Assembly (NCBI GenBank): GCA_030620035.1
Contig: JAUXAE010000033.1
Coordinates: forward strand, 1-10,180
Reading direction: 5' to 3'
Length of the DNA: 10,180 bases
DNA from: Dehalococcoidales bacterium
Lineage (GTDB): Bacteria > Chloroflexota > Dehalococcoidia > Dehalococcoidales > JAUXAE01
The notes below the pieces were generated by a model. That model did not search any database, had not been told where the DNA came from, and saw only the letters and a list, made by a program, of their open reading frames with translations. Shown piece after piece: positions 1-7,080 of the stretch. How positions within the stretch are numbered: position 1 is the first letter of the stretch; each line of letters opens with the position of its first letter. Position numbers and translations under genes: made by a program.

Positions 1-142
1 AGAGGCCGGTCAAAATCAGCGACCATTTAAAGGCATCGGCCAGGCTGGTTGTTGATTCATAGGTCAGCAATAGGATGACTACCAAAGTCACCACAAAGGG
101 ATTGAGCCCGTTAGATATCAGACCGGCCAGTCTCTTTCTCAT
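1..142 (-). CDS. PAP2-like membrane protein, second tandem copy (partial, runs off left edge)
   Basis: This is the N-terminal 47 or so residues of a minus-strand gene whose remainder lies beyond the left edge. It starts at an ATG at 142, or possibly an in-frame TTG at 160. The sequence is a near copy of the start of the next gene (start 681). Over the shared coding part there are six base differences, of which two change the residue (Ala to Thr and Ser to Asn in one direction). It encodes a basic N-terminus followed by a membrane helix rich in Val, Leu and Ile, then an Ala-Phe-Lys-Trp stretch leading into the second helix. The mostly silent differences suggest both copies were kept under some constraint, but the sample is small. 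The assignment to the PAP2-like family is carried over from the longer copy. Confidence 0.6.
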   Translation of the reverse strand, partial: MRKRLAGLISNGLNPFVVTLVVILLLTYESTTSLADAFKWSLILTGL

Positions 143-234
143 TCTTAAGTACCAAGGCAATATAGGTAGACATTAGACCATACCGGGCCATGATTTGCCC
201 TCCGTCTGGGGATAGCCTGCTTGACTATGGCCAG
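1..234. repeat. Direct repeat, copy A (period 539 bp, partner 540-773)
   Basis: By direct comparison, 1-234 matches 540-773 with eight substitutions and no gaps (about 97% identity). Differences are at 20, 29, 45, 73, 88, 122, 167 and 176. The match stops abruptly at 234/773 and may continue leftwards beyond the window. The repeat holds the start of the PAP2-like gene and its upstream region. Confidence 0.95.
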
Positions 235-681
235 CAACGCCATCCAACCGTACAGAATAACCAGTAACACCGCCGCCGCCGTTACGAAGGCAGTATGAAC
301 ACTTATCTTCCACCATAGATTGATGGCCATAAACAAGAGGCCGGCGGAAAGCCCTGCCACCAGTGACGCCAGTAGCCTTGTCGGCGCCCCCAATAGCCAG
401 AGAGCAATGAAGGCTATAGCCACGCAAGCACAGCCAAAGAGATATATCTTGGTCCGCTGCCGGCGGCTATTGCTGAAGATGGCACTGAGCTGACCGCTCC
501 TAACGAAACAAACAGCGGCCAGATAGACGGGTAGTAGGCAGAGGCCGGTCAAAATCAGTGACCATTTGAAGGCATCGGCCAGGTTGGTTGTTGATTCATA
601 GGTCAGCAATAAGATGACTACCAAAGCCACCACAAAGGGATTGAGCCCGTTAGATATCAGGCCGGCCAGTCTCTTTCTCAT
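145..681 (-). CDS. PAP2-like (phosphatidic acid phosphatase-related) integral membrane protein, C-terminus probably replaced
   Basis: The protein has 178 residues from ATG 681; an in-frame TTG at 699 would add six. About five hydrophobic helices are visible. Helix 4 runs into a Trp-Lys-Ile-Ser-Val-His-Thr stretch, which resembles the Lys-Ile/Ala-Ser-x-His motif of bacterial PAP2-like phosphatases, and an Arg-rich loop (SRRQRTK) lies before helix 3 as in that family. The last family motif (an Arg followed by His near the C-terminus) is missing. After about residue 155 the frame enters the 234-bp direct repeat and ends with a basic tail (IPRRRANHG and on) to a TAA at 145. The natural C-terminus was therefore probably lost in the rearrangement that made the repeat. 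Phosphatase activity is doubtful. No clear ribosome binding site precedes either start. The family call rests on remembered motif similarity. Confidence 0.55.
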   Translation of the reverse strand: MRKRLAGLISNGLNPFVVALVVILLLTYESTTNLADAFKWSLILTGLCLLPVYLAAVCFVRSGQLSAIFSNSRRQRTKIYLFGCACVAIAFIALWLLGAPTRLLASLVAGLSAGLLFMAINLWWKISVHTAFVTAAAVLLVILYGWMALLAIVKQAIPRRRANHGPVWSNVYLYCLGT

Positions 682-773
682 TCTTAAGTACCAAGGCAAT
701 ATAGGCAGACATTATACCATACCGGGCCATGATTTGCCCTCCGTCTGGGGATAGCCTGCTTGACTATGGCCAG
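540..773. repeat. Direct repeat, copy B (partner 1-234)
   Basis: This is the right-hand copy of the 539-bp-period duplication. It contains the 5' part of the gene starting at 681 and about 90 bp upstream of it. Beyond 773 the two copies differ completely: copy A is preceded (on the minus strand) by the 3' part of the PAP2-like gene, while copy B is preceded by unrelated or decayed sequence. This fits a tandem duplication or unequal crossover. Confidence 0.95.
711..719 (-). promoter_or_regulatory. Putative extended -10 promoter element for the PAP2-like gene
   Basis: The minus strand reads TGGTATAAT, a perfect extended -10 (TGnTATAAT). It would start transcription near 704, giving a very short leader before TTG 699 or ATG 681. 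No good -35 hexamer sits 17 bp upstream. In repeat copy A one base differs (position 176), making the hexamer TCTAAT, so the two copies may differ in promoter strength. Confidence 0.4.
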
Positions 774-827
774 CCAGGCCCTGTATCCTGTTAGCCGATT
801 AGCAAAACTAGCGACATATTTACCAAT

Positions 828-1583
828 ATGACAAAAGGGGAATCTACAGGCCCGGCGGTGGCCCTAGACAGGGTATCCTTCAACTACAACGGGATTAAGG
901 CCGTTGACGAGCTATCACTGGAGGTGCCCGGGGGTATAAGCTTCGGGCTGCTTGGTCCCAACGGCGCCGGCAAAACAACGCTGATACGGCTTATGGTTGG
1001 CCTGTTAAGGCCAAGAACGGGCAGCATCCAGATACTGGGAAAGGCTCCCTCCCGAAAAACAGCTCATCTAATCGGCTATATGCCCCAGCTCCATTCCCTG
1101 TACTCTGAACTATCAGTGTGGCACAATGTGGACTTCTTTGCCCGGATTTACGGAATGAGGGATAAACACAGGCGAGAGCAACAGATTGAGGAGGTAATCA
1201 GGCTGGTTGACCTGTGGCCCCGCCGTAAAGACCCGGTGCTAAATTTGAGCGGAGGCATGAAGCAGAGGGTAAGTCTAGCCTGCGCCATAGTCCATAAGCC
1301 GCCATTGCTCTTCCTTGATGAGCCTACTGTTGGCCTTGACCCTGAGCTCAGGGTTATCTTCTGGGACTACTTTACCGCCCTGACCCAACAGGGGGCCACC
1401 CTTATCATCTCAAGCCACACTATGGATGACGCTGCCCACTGCCACCGCCTGGCCTTCATGCGCCAGGGTAAGGTCATTGCTCAAGGCTCTCCCGATGAAT
1501 TGAGGCAGGCTACCGGAAGGCCTGAGGCCACCCTGGAGGATGCTTTCCTCTACTTTATCCATCGCGATGAGGGAAATGCCTAG
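828..1583 (+). CDS. ABC-2 type exporter, ATP-binding protein
   Basis: This 251-residue protein is the cytoplasmic ATPase of an ABC exporter. Motifs in order: Walker A GPNGAGKT at residues 43-50, Q-loop Gln at 87 (YMPQ), signature LSGGMKQ at 140-146, Walker B LLFLDEP at 160-166 followed by a TVGLDP D-loop, and the H-loop His at 197 in SSHTMDD. Length and motif spacing are those of the DrrA/CcmA/YadG-like ABC-2 group. It overlaps the start of the permease gene by a few bases, so the two are translationally coupled and should form a dimeric exporter. The substrate (drug, lipid or polysaccharide) cannot be read from the sequence. The ATG at 828 has only a poor ribosome binding site, but no better start lies nearby. 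Confidence 0.9.
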   Translation: MTKGESTGPAVALDRVSFNYNGIKAVDELSLEVPGGISFGLLGPNGAGKTTLIRLMVGLLRPRTGSIQILGKAPSRKTAHLIGYMPQLHSLYSELSVWHNVDFFARIYGMRDKHRREQQIEEVIRLVDLWPRRKDPVLNLSGGMKQRVSLACAIVHKPPLLFLDEPTVGLDPELRVIFWDYFTALTQQGATLIISSHTMDDAAHCHRLAFMRQGKVIAQGSPDELRQATGRPEATLEDAFLYFIHRDEGNA

Positions 1584-2310
1584 CCACGCCTTTACCATTG
1601 CCGGCCGTATCGTCCGCCAGCTGATACGGGACAGAAGAACAGTGGCCATGATTGTGGTCGTGCCCCTGGTGGTGATGAGTCTCATCGGCCTGAGTTTCCC
1701 CGAAGAAGGCGTCCTGGATTTTATCGCCCCGGCCCTGCTGGCGACACTGGCCCTGTTTTTTAGCTTCCTGCTCACCGGGATTAGCTTCCTAAGGGAACGC
1801 TCTCAGGGCACTATGGAGCGGCTGATGGCGTCACCGCTATCACGTCTGGACATAGTGGTTGGCTACCTATTCGGCTTCTTTATCTTCGCCCTGACCCAGA
1901 CATTAATCATCGTCCTGTTTACCATCTATGTGCTGGGCGTCAACTACTACGGGGACCTGTGGCAGATTTTTATCTTCCAGATTGTGGTCATAACTGGCGC
2001 CGTTAATCTGGGCATCTTCATCTCAACCTTTGCCCGCAATGAGTTCCAGATGGTCCAGTTCATTCCCCTAATCATAATCCCGCAGGTCTTCCTCTGCGGG
2101 GTTATCTGGCCCGTTGAGCAAATGCCTGACTACCTTCAGTGGCTGTCGGCAGTACTCCCCCTGACCTATGCTGTGGACGGCCTCAGAGACATTATGCTCC
2201 TCGGGAGAAACCTTATTGATGTTGGCTCTGAACTGGTAGTGCTGATTGGCTTTGCCGCGGTCACCTCAATCCTGGCGGCTATCACCCTGAGGAGGGGCGC
2301 CGCCAGCTAA
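1576..2310 (+). CDS. ABC-2 type exporter, permease protein
   Basis: This hydrophobic protein has about six membrane helices in the ABC-2 membrane fold: one near the N-terminus after a basic RQLIRDRR coupling segment, four in the middle, and a last one ending in a short basic tail. An F-x-R-E-R-S-x-G-T-M-E-R-L segment after helix 2 is the typical cytoplasmic coupling region of the DrrB/YhhJ family. I chose ATG 1576 (244 residues), which overlaps the ATPase stop codon at 1581 and has an AGGGA just upstream. ATG 1567 and ATG 1540 are in the same frame and possible. It pairs with the preceding ATPase. Its stop overlaps the stop of the convergent minus-strand gene. Confidence 0.88.
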   Translation: MPSHAFTIAGRIVRQLIRDRRTVAMIVVVPLVVMSLIGLSFPEEGVLDFIAPALLATLALFFSFLLTGISFLRERSQGTMERLMASPLSRLDIVVGYLFGFFIFALTQTLIIVLFTIYVLGVNYYGDLWQIFIFQIVVITGAVNLGIFISTFARNEFQMVQFIPLIIIPQVFLCGVIWPVEQMPDYLQWLSAVLPLTYAVDGLRDIMLLGRNLIDVGSELVVLIGFAAVTSILAAITLRRGAAS

Positions 2311-2717
2311 TCAGCGGCTTCTTTTGGGTGTCTCTGCCCCTCTCTCAACGAGAGAAGAAAGAGAACGCCGGCGGCCAGGGGTGGCAGGCTCAAGGTTAAC
2401 AGCATCAAAACAGTTACCCCGGCCTCAATATTACCCGAAGCCATGATAGGGTAGACAACGGCCGTAAACAAGCCCTCAAAAATAAGCACTATGCCGCCGA
2501 TAAAGGGCCGCTTCCAGGCGATGGCCAGACTGGCCCAGAGAATTAAAACAAGTACTATCAATATAACAGAGGCCCGTATCGCCTCAGGCAGCACCGAGTC
2601 GGCGGCATCACTGAAGACCGAGGTCAAAATAAAGAATGTCCACCAGCCGGCCCATACCAGGCCGACAATCAACCCGGCCCGTCTCAGCCACTTCCGCCGA
2701 TTATTAGTTATGCTCAT
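2307..2717 (-). CDS. Small integral membrane protein of unknown function
   Basis: This 136-residue protein has about four hydrophobic helices: after a basic N-terminus (NRRKWLRR), around 50-70, around 75-95, and around 100-122. It ends in a charged tail. I do not recognise a specific family; the composition resembles small DUF membrane proteins common in Chloroflexota. It begins 24 bp after the mannosyl-3-phosphoglycerate phosphatase stop on the same strand, so it is probably the third gene of that operon. Its stop codon overlaps that of the convergent ABC permease. The ribosome binding site is weak (a GGTG about 5 bases before ATG). No function is inferred beyond membrane location. Confidence 0.7.
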   Translation of the reverse strand: MSITNNRRKWLRRAGLIVGLVWAGWWTFFILTSVFSDAADSVLPEAIRASVILIVLVLILWASLAIAWKRPFIGGIVLIFEGLFTAVVYPIMASGNIEAGVTVLMLLTLSLPPLAAGVLFLLSLREGQRHPKEAAD

Positions 2718-2741
2718 TTTACACCACTATTAGAAAGGCAG

Positions 2742-3596
2742 CTATATTCCGGTCAGTTCGGCAACGGCCTTCACCCATCCCTGAGGGCCAACGCTATCGA
2801 TGCGATAGAGGTTGGGTAACTCTATCTCCTCCCAGTAGTTGCCCGGTTTCTTGACCAGCACCGGTATATCCACCTTGGCCAGCATGGGCACATCATTGAG
2901 ACTATCACCTATGCCTATGGTCTCAATCGGGCCCAGTTTTCTTCGGAACAACTCGGTTAGAATGGTGACCGCCCTTCCCTTATCACTGCCGGCCATAACA
3001 CCGTAGAACCGGCCGCCGCGGCTGACATTAAGCCCGGCCTCTTTAATCTTGGTCAGGACAAACTGGATTTGCTCCTCCGAACCGGTAAGGTTTAGCGTCT
3101 CCTGGTATTCCCGCTTTTGGGCCAGCCTGGCTGAAGCCAAATCCAGGCCGGTGAGATGGGCTATTTCAGCGGCAGCCATATCGCCATAGCCACGAAAATC
3201 CAGCCCGTTCTTTAGCCTGATTTCCTCCAGTATTCGCCTTATCTCAGAATAGGGCCTGGCCAGCTCAATAACCTGATAGCCTTTAGTCACCCTTTGGCAC
3301 TCAAAAGGGAAGGGGAAATAGCCCTGGCCAATGAAGATGGCACCGCCATTTTCCACAATGAACGGGGAGGCTACCTTTAATTTTCGACGGTATACCTCCT
3401 GCTCAGCCCGGGTCTTTGACGAACAAAAAACAAGGGGTATATCAGCCCTATCCAGCCTCTTTACCAGGGGTAAGGCCACTTCATAGGAATAGGTGTCATG
3501 GTCAAGCAGGCTTCCGTCCAGGTCGGTAAATATTACCCTGGAGGCAACGGGCGGCTTAACGGAGCTTTGGCGGTGATATAAAGCTCGCTCATCCAT
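2742..3596 (-). CDS. mpgP: Mannosyl-3-phosphoglycerate phosphatase (HAD superfamily, type IIB)
   Basis: This 284-residue cytoplasmic HAD phosphatase should remove phosphate from mannosyl-3-phosphoglycerate to give mannosylglycerate, the second step of the two-step pathway. HAD motifs: nucleophile and acid/base in DLDGSLLD (Asp25, Asp27), motif II Ser in VFCSSKT (near 57-62), motif III Lys in SDKGRA (Lys206), and motif IV in GDSLNDVPML (230-239). The cap region between motifs II and III fits type IIB. It lies 8 bp after the synthase stop in a different frame, so it is a separate gene and not a fusion. No ribosome binding site fits in the 8-bp gap, so translation probably depends on coupling to the synthase. 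The neighbouring synthase makes this call firm. Confidence 0.9.
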   Translation of the reverse strand: MDERALYHRQSSVKPPVASRVIFTDLDGSLLDHDTYSYEVALPLVKRLDRADIPLVFCSSKTRAEQEVYRRKLKVASPFIVENGGAIFIGQGYFPFPFECQRVTKGYQVIELARPYSEIRRILEEIRLKNGLDFRGYGDMAAAEIAHLTGLDLASARLAQKREYQETLNLTGSEEQIQFVLTKIKEAGLNVSRGGRFYGVMAGSDKGRAVTILTELFRRKLGPIETIGIGDSLNDVPMLAKVDIPVLVKKPGNYWEEIELPNLYRIDSVGPQGWVKAVAELTGI

Positions 3597-3604
3597 GGGC
3601 CGGA

Positions 3605-4798
3605 TTAGTCTGCGGCCAGGGCCGAGTAGGAGTCCAGTTTCTCGGCCATAACCTCCTGGAACTTTGACATGTCTATACTGCGTGGGGCATCATACAGCCG
3701 CGGTTTGGCCGGCTCCTCATTATCCTTTAGAACCCCGGTCGAAACCAGTTCCCTGACTATATTATCCCTGACTGTATCAACACAAAGCGGGGAGTGGTAG
3801 ATGGCCGCTAGGCCGGGTAGCAACATCTCCTCATGCAGATGCTTGGTCCCCTTCTCCTCATGGAGGTGCGGGTTCCGGGTCTCAATCTGAAATATCTCCA
3901 CTCCGTGCTTGGCCGCCGCTGACTGGGCCATAGGCATAACGCCGCCGAAGCCCTCAAAGATGGACAGCAGTTCCTGCGGCTCGACGGCGTAGCCGGTGGC
4001 GTAGGGGAGTATCTCGGCCAGACGCAGGCTCATGGCATGCTCACCAGCGTTACTGGTCTTGATGATATCGGTCTCAAAACCGGTGTTGGTTGACACCAGA
4101 TTGTTCATATGCTTATTACAGACCTCGGAAACCCGACCGTACCTTCTGAAGTACATGCCTTCTGAGACCTTGGGCTTGTAGCGCCACAAAATCCTGACCA
4201 TGGCATATGGGGAAGTGGCCAGGCTAAAGCCAGCGGCGTAACATTTAACATACTCCAGGACGGCACCGGGGAAGTAATTATCGGCATCAATAAAGCCGAT
4301 ATAGCCCTTCTTGGCCAGCTTGGCCAGCAACATGGCGGCTATCATCCCCTCACTCTTGCCGTCCCGAAGCAGGCCATCATCAAGCAGTTCGCTATAGCCG
4401 GCTTCAGCTAGAGCCTTGGCCAGAAGAGGGTCTTTTTGGTGAATTATCAGGGCCGAACGCCGGGTGAAGTGGCAGTACTGCCTCAAGGCATCCTTCTCCA
4501 TACGGAAGCGGTCAACCCTCTTCCGTTTACTGTTGGAGACCACGATTAGGAGACAGCCATGGGGCACCCCACTGACAACACCCTCAAAAAGCTTGAGTTT
4601 CTCGTCCTTAACCATAATGGCGATGGCCATCTTCTCTTCATAATCCCTTGTAACCTCTTCCTCAACCTTGACTACGGCAATATCACCTGTGGCGCCGATC
4701 TCGTTGGCTCTACCCGAATCCAGTTCCAGTACCCTCTGGACATCATTGAGCCTGACCGAGCCGAAACGCTCCGTGTACCTCTGAACCTCAATCCTCAT
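3605..4798 (-). CDS. mpgS: Mannosyl-3-phosphoglycerate synthase (GT55 family)
   Basis: This 397-residue cytoplasmic glycosyltransferase should transfer mannose from GDP-mannose to 3-phosphoglycerate, giving mannosyl-3-phosphoglycerate. Visible family features are the metal/nucleotide-binding Asp-Ala-Asp at 171-173 in GFIDADNYFPG, a HQKDP motif at 120-124, and RDGKSEGM around 145-152. The length matches stand-alone archaeal and bacterial enzymes (about 390-400). The ATG at 4798 is preceded by a strong GAGGAGGTGA ribosome binding site five bases upstream, and by a near-consensus promoter 70-100 bp upstream. It heads an apparent operon with the phosphatase and a membrane protein. Mannosylglycerate is a compatible solute, so induction by salt or heat is plausible but not shown. 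Confidence 0.92.
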   Translation of the reverse strand: MRIEVQRYTERFGSVRLNDVQRVLELDSGRANEIGATGDIAVVKVEEEVTRDYEEKMAIAIMVKDEKLKLFEGVVSGVPHGCLLIVVSNSKRKRVDRFRMEKDALRQYCHFTRRSALIIHQKDPLLAKALAEAGYSELLDDGLLRDGKSEGMIAAMLLAKLAKKGYIGFIDADNYFPGAVLEYVKCYAAGFSLATSPYAMVRILWRYKPKVSEGMYFRRYGRVSEVCNKHMNNLVSTNTGFETDIIKTSNAGEHAMSLRLAEILPYATGYAVEPQELLSIFEGFGGVMPMAQSAAAKHGVEIFQIETRNPHLHEEKGTKHLHEEMLLPGLAAIYHSPLCVDTVRDNIVRELVSTGVLKDNEEPAKPRLYDAPRSIDMSKFQEVMAEKLDSYSALAAD

Positions 4799-4870
4799 TG
4801 GTCACCTCCTCTCATCCGTTAGATGATTTGGAAACCACCCTTCCAGCCACCCTTGATGGCATTGCGCCGT

Positions 4871-4899
4871 ATTATAAAACATGACATGTCCCGTGTCCA
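4871..4899 (-). promoter_or_regulatory. Putative sigma-70 type promoter of the mpgS-mpgP operon
   Basis: On the minus strand there is a -35 TGGACA (4899-4894; one mismatch to consensus), a 17-bp spacer, and a perfect -10 TATAAT (4876-4871). The predicted start is near 4864, giving a leader of about 65 bases to mpgS. An 8-bp palindrome GACATGTC (4883-4890) lies in the spacer and could be an operator. Confidence 0.6.
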
Positions 4900-4923
4900 T
4901 AGTGGTGTCCAATGGCCGGAGGC

Positions 4924-4954
4924 TTGACAGGCCAAGGCTATCGTTTAATATTAT
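4924..4954 (+). promoter_or_regulatory. Possible promoter of the sufC-sufB genes
   Basis: A perfect -35 TTGACA lies at 4924-4929. The best -10 is TATTAT at 4949-4954 (five of six) with a long 19-bp spacer. It would give a leader of about 110 bases before sufC. An alternative AT-rich -10-like stretch near 5020-5030 lacks a good -35. This is the only gene-free stretch between the two divergent operons (4799-5069). Confidence 0.35.
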
Positions 4955-5069
4955 AAACCGCTATTCTGCCGGGCCCTTACCGAGAATAGCCGCTGACTAG
5001 TAGGCACAAACAGCATTTTTATGATAATATAGGCTAATCTAGTCAGTTATTCCCTGGAAAGGAGGCAAG

Positions 5070-5891
5070 ATGGCCGGCGATAATCTTTTAGAGATCAGGC
5101 AACTAACCGTCAAGGTTGATGGCAAGGAAATCCTGCACAGTATTGACCTGAGCATCAAAACCGGCGAGACACATGTTATGTTCGGCCCCAATGGCGGCGG
5201 CAAGACCACGCTTCTGATGGCAATAATGGGCTTTCCCCACTATCGGGTCACCAGGGGCAGCATTATCTTTGGCGGCCGGGACATCACCAAGCTGACTCTG
5301 GATGAGAGGGCCCGTCTGGGCATCGGCATCTCCTTCCAGCGGCCGCCGGTAGTTCGTGGTGTCAAGACACGCGATATGGTTACTGCCTGTTTCCGGGAGG
5401 GACAGGGGGAGGAGGCTGTTAGCCAGCTAGCTGATAAGGCTAACCTGACCGATTTTCTGGACAGGGATATAAACTACGGCTTTTCCGGCGGTGAGATAAA
5501 GCGCTCGGAACTGCTGCAACTGCTGGCCCAGAGCCCGGACCTGGCCCTATTAGATGAGCCTGAGTCCGGCGTTGACCTGGAGAATATTGTCCTCATCGGC
5601 CAGCTGATAAATGAGCTACTGGAGAAGATACACCCGATACGCAGGCGGACGCGCAGTGGGCTCATCATCTCCCACACCGGCCATATCCTGGACTATGTTA
5701 ATGCCCGCACCGGCTATGTTATGTGTGATGGCAGAATAATCTGTGAGGGAGACCCCCATGAAATCCTGGAGACGGTAAAGCAAAAGGGCTATCAGGAGTG
5801 TGTTACATGCCTAAGGAGAGTGAACTATCCAAATACAGAGACAGGGCTAAAGCGGCCCAGAACAAACCGGCCGCCCTCGGAGAGGATATAG
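5070..5891 (+). CDS. sufC: Fe-S cluster assembly ATPase SufC (SmsC-like)
   Basis: This 273-residue ABC-type ATPase is the soluble energy-coupling partner of the SufB scaffold. Motifs: Walker A GPNGGGKT at 39-46, signature FSGGEIKR at 138-145, Walker B LALLDEPESGVD at 158-169 (the DEPxSGxD form is typical of SufC), and H-loop SHTGH with His202. The ATG is preceded by a strong AAAGGAGG about five bases upstream. SufC proteins normally end near residue 245-250. The extra tail of about 25 residues is encoded entirely inside the start of the next gene in another frame and may be incidental. Together with the following gene, and with no sufD, sufS or sufU nearby, this resembles the minimal two-gene SUF-like arrangement of methanogens and some anaerobic bacteria. 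Confidence 0.92.
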   Translation: MAGDNLLEIRQLTVKVDGKEILHSIDLSIKTGETHVMFGPNGGGKTTLLMAIMGFPHYRVTRGSIIFGGRDITKLTLDERARLGIGISFQRPPVVRGVKTRDMVTACFREGQGEEAVSQLADKANLTDFLDRDINYGFSGGEIKRSELLQLLAQSPDLALLDEPESGVDLENIVLIGQLINELLEKIHPIRRRTRSGLIISHTGHILDYVNARTGYVMCDGRIICEGDPHEILETVKQKGYQECVTCLRRVNYPNTETGLKRPRTNRPPSERI

Positions 5892-7042
5892 ACCTAGCCA
5901 GCTTCACCAGTTCGGCTGAAGAACGACCCTACCAGGCTGACCCATCAGCAATTAGCCCCAAAGACAAAGAGCGGATGCTGGAGACCGGGGTCATGCTGGA
6001 TGACCTGAGCCTGAGGACGGGGACCTTCATCCAGATGGACAATACCCCTATTCACAGCTCAACAAAACAAGAGGGCATAGAGGTGATGGCCACCAGTCAG
6101 GCTATGGAAAAATACGACTGGCTCAGGGACTACTGGTGGCAGGCGGTAGCCGTGGATGCCGATAAATACACGGCCCATGTTGAGCTTCATCAGGCCGACG
6201 GCTATTTCATCAGGGCCCTACCCGGCAGTAAGACCGTCTATCCTGTTCAGGCCTGCCTCTACCTGGCCCAAAGCCGGCTAATCCAGGATGTCCATAACAT
6301 TATCATTGCCGAGGAGGGTTCTGAACTCCATATTATTACCGGCTGTACCACGGCTCACAAAAAGGCGGCCGGTCTGCACCTGGGGGTTTCTGAGTTCTAC
6401 ATCAAGAAGGGGGCCAAGGTTACCTTTACCATGATACACAGCTGGACACCAGAGACCGGGGTCCGCCCCCGCACCGCAGCCATCATTGAGCAGGACGGCC
6501 TGTTCTTAAGCAACTATGTCATCATGAAGCCGGTTCACTCACTCCAGCTCTATCCTGTGGCCAGGTGTATCGGTGAGAATGCCACTGTCAGGTTTAACAG
6601 CATCCTGGTGGCCCCTCCCGGCTCAAAGATGGATATAGGTTCCAGGGTTTTCTTAAACGCCAAGGGGGCCAAAACCGAGATTGTCTCACGGGCCATTACC
6701 ACCGGGGGCGACATTATTGCCCGAGGCTATATCGGCGGCAATGCCCCCGATGTTAAGGGCCATCTGGAATGCCGCGGGCTGATTATGAAGGGGGCGGGCA
6801 CCATCCATGCCGTTCCCGAACTGGAGGGCACCCTGGAGGGTGTTGAGCTGTCCCACGAGGCGGCTGTGGGCAGGATAGCTGAAGAAGAAGTGGAGTACCT
6901 GATGGCCCGCGGTCTCACCCGGGATGAAGCCACCGCGGCCATTGTCCGAGGCTTTCTCAAGGTGGATATTGTGGGACTGCCGCCAATGCTCAATGACGAG
7001 ATGCAGAAGGCTATTGAGGCCAGTGAGAAAGAGGTAATGTAA
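5807..7042 (+). CDS. sufB: Fe-S cluster scaffold SufB/SufD family protein (SmsB-like)
   Basis: This 411-residue scaffold has the family beta-helix core and the conserved C-terminal segment. A Cys in HLECRG (Cys322) and the His-Glu pair in SHEAAVGRI (350-351) line up with E. coli SufB Cys405 and His433/Glu434, which are involved in cluster assembly, so the protein looks active. I chose ATG 5807, which has an AGGAG about eleven bases upstream; a GTG at 5798 is three codons earlier. The N-terminal stretch around ALGEDIDL looks like other short SufB-type proteins, supporting this start and thus a real 85-bp overlap with sufC. Short SufB/D proteins of this kind are thought to work as homodimers with SufC. 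Confidence 0.9.
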   Translation: MPKESELSKYRDRAKAAQNKPAALGEDIDLASFTSSAEERPYQADPSAISPKDKERMLETGVMLDDLSLRTGTFIQMDNTPIHSSTKQEGIEVMATSQAMEKYDWLRDYWWQAVAVDADKYTAHVELHQADGYFIRALPGSKTVYPVQACLYLAQSRLIQDVHNIIIAEEGSELHIITGCTTAHKKAAGLHLGVSEFYIKKGAKVTFTMIHSWTPETGVRPRTAAIIEQDGLFLSNYVIMKPVHSLQLYPVARCIGENATVRFNSILVAPPGSKMDIGSRVFLNAKGAKTEIVSRAITTGGDIIARGYIGGNAPDVKGHLECRGLIMKGAGTIHAVPELEGTLEGVELSHEAAVGRIAEEEVEYLMARGLTRDEATAAIVRGFLKVDIVGLPPMLNDEMQKAIEASEKEVM

Positions 7043-7044
7043 TC

Positions 7045-7070
7045 AAAAAGGACTTACACTAGTCTTTTTT
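7045..7070. terminator. Probable bidirectional Rho-independent terminator between convergent operons
   Basis: An AAAAAGGACT arm pairs with AGTCTTTTTT around a six-base loop (about ten pairs including one G-T). There is a T run on the plus strand and, from the A run, a T run on the minus strand. It lies between the sufB stop (7042) and the stop of the Mrp-like gene (7081), so it can end both transcripts. The GC content of the stem is low. Confidence 0.65.
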
Positions 7071-7080
7071 CACTGGAAAG

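Noticed and set aside
653..730. Small minus-strand frame from ATG 730 with a good GGAGGG ribosome binding site, overlapping the PAP2-like start
   Set aside because: Only 26 codons, no recognisable product, and it would lie upstream of the likely -10 element; probably chance.
715..760. AGGGCAAA motif in the repeat, reminiscent of a c-di-GMP riboswitch
   Set aside because: No room for the paired stems and no second conserved region; a short match only.
4559..4822. Plus-strand open frame of 87 codons
   Set aside because: It lies antisense to the well-supported mpgS start and ribosome binding site, with no family features.
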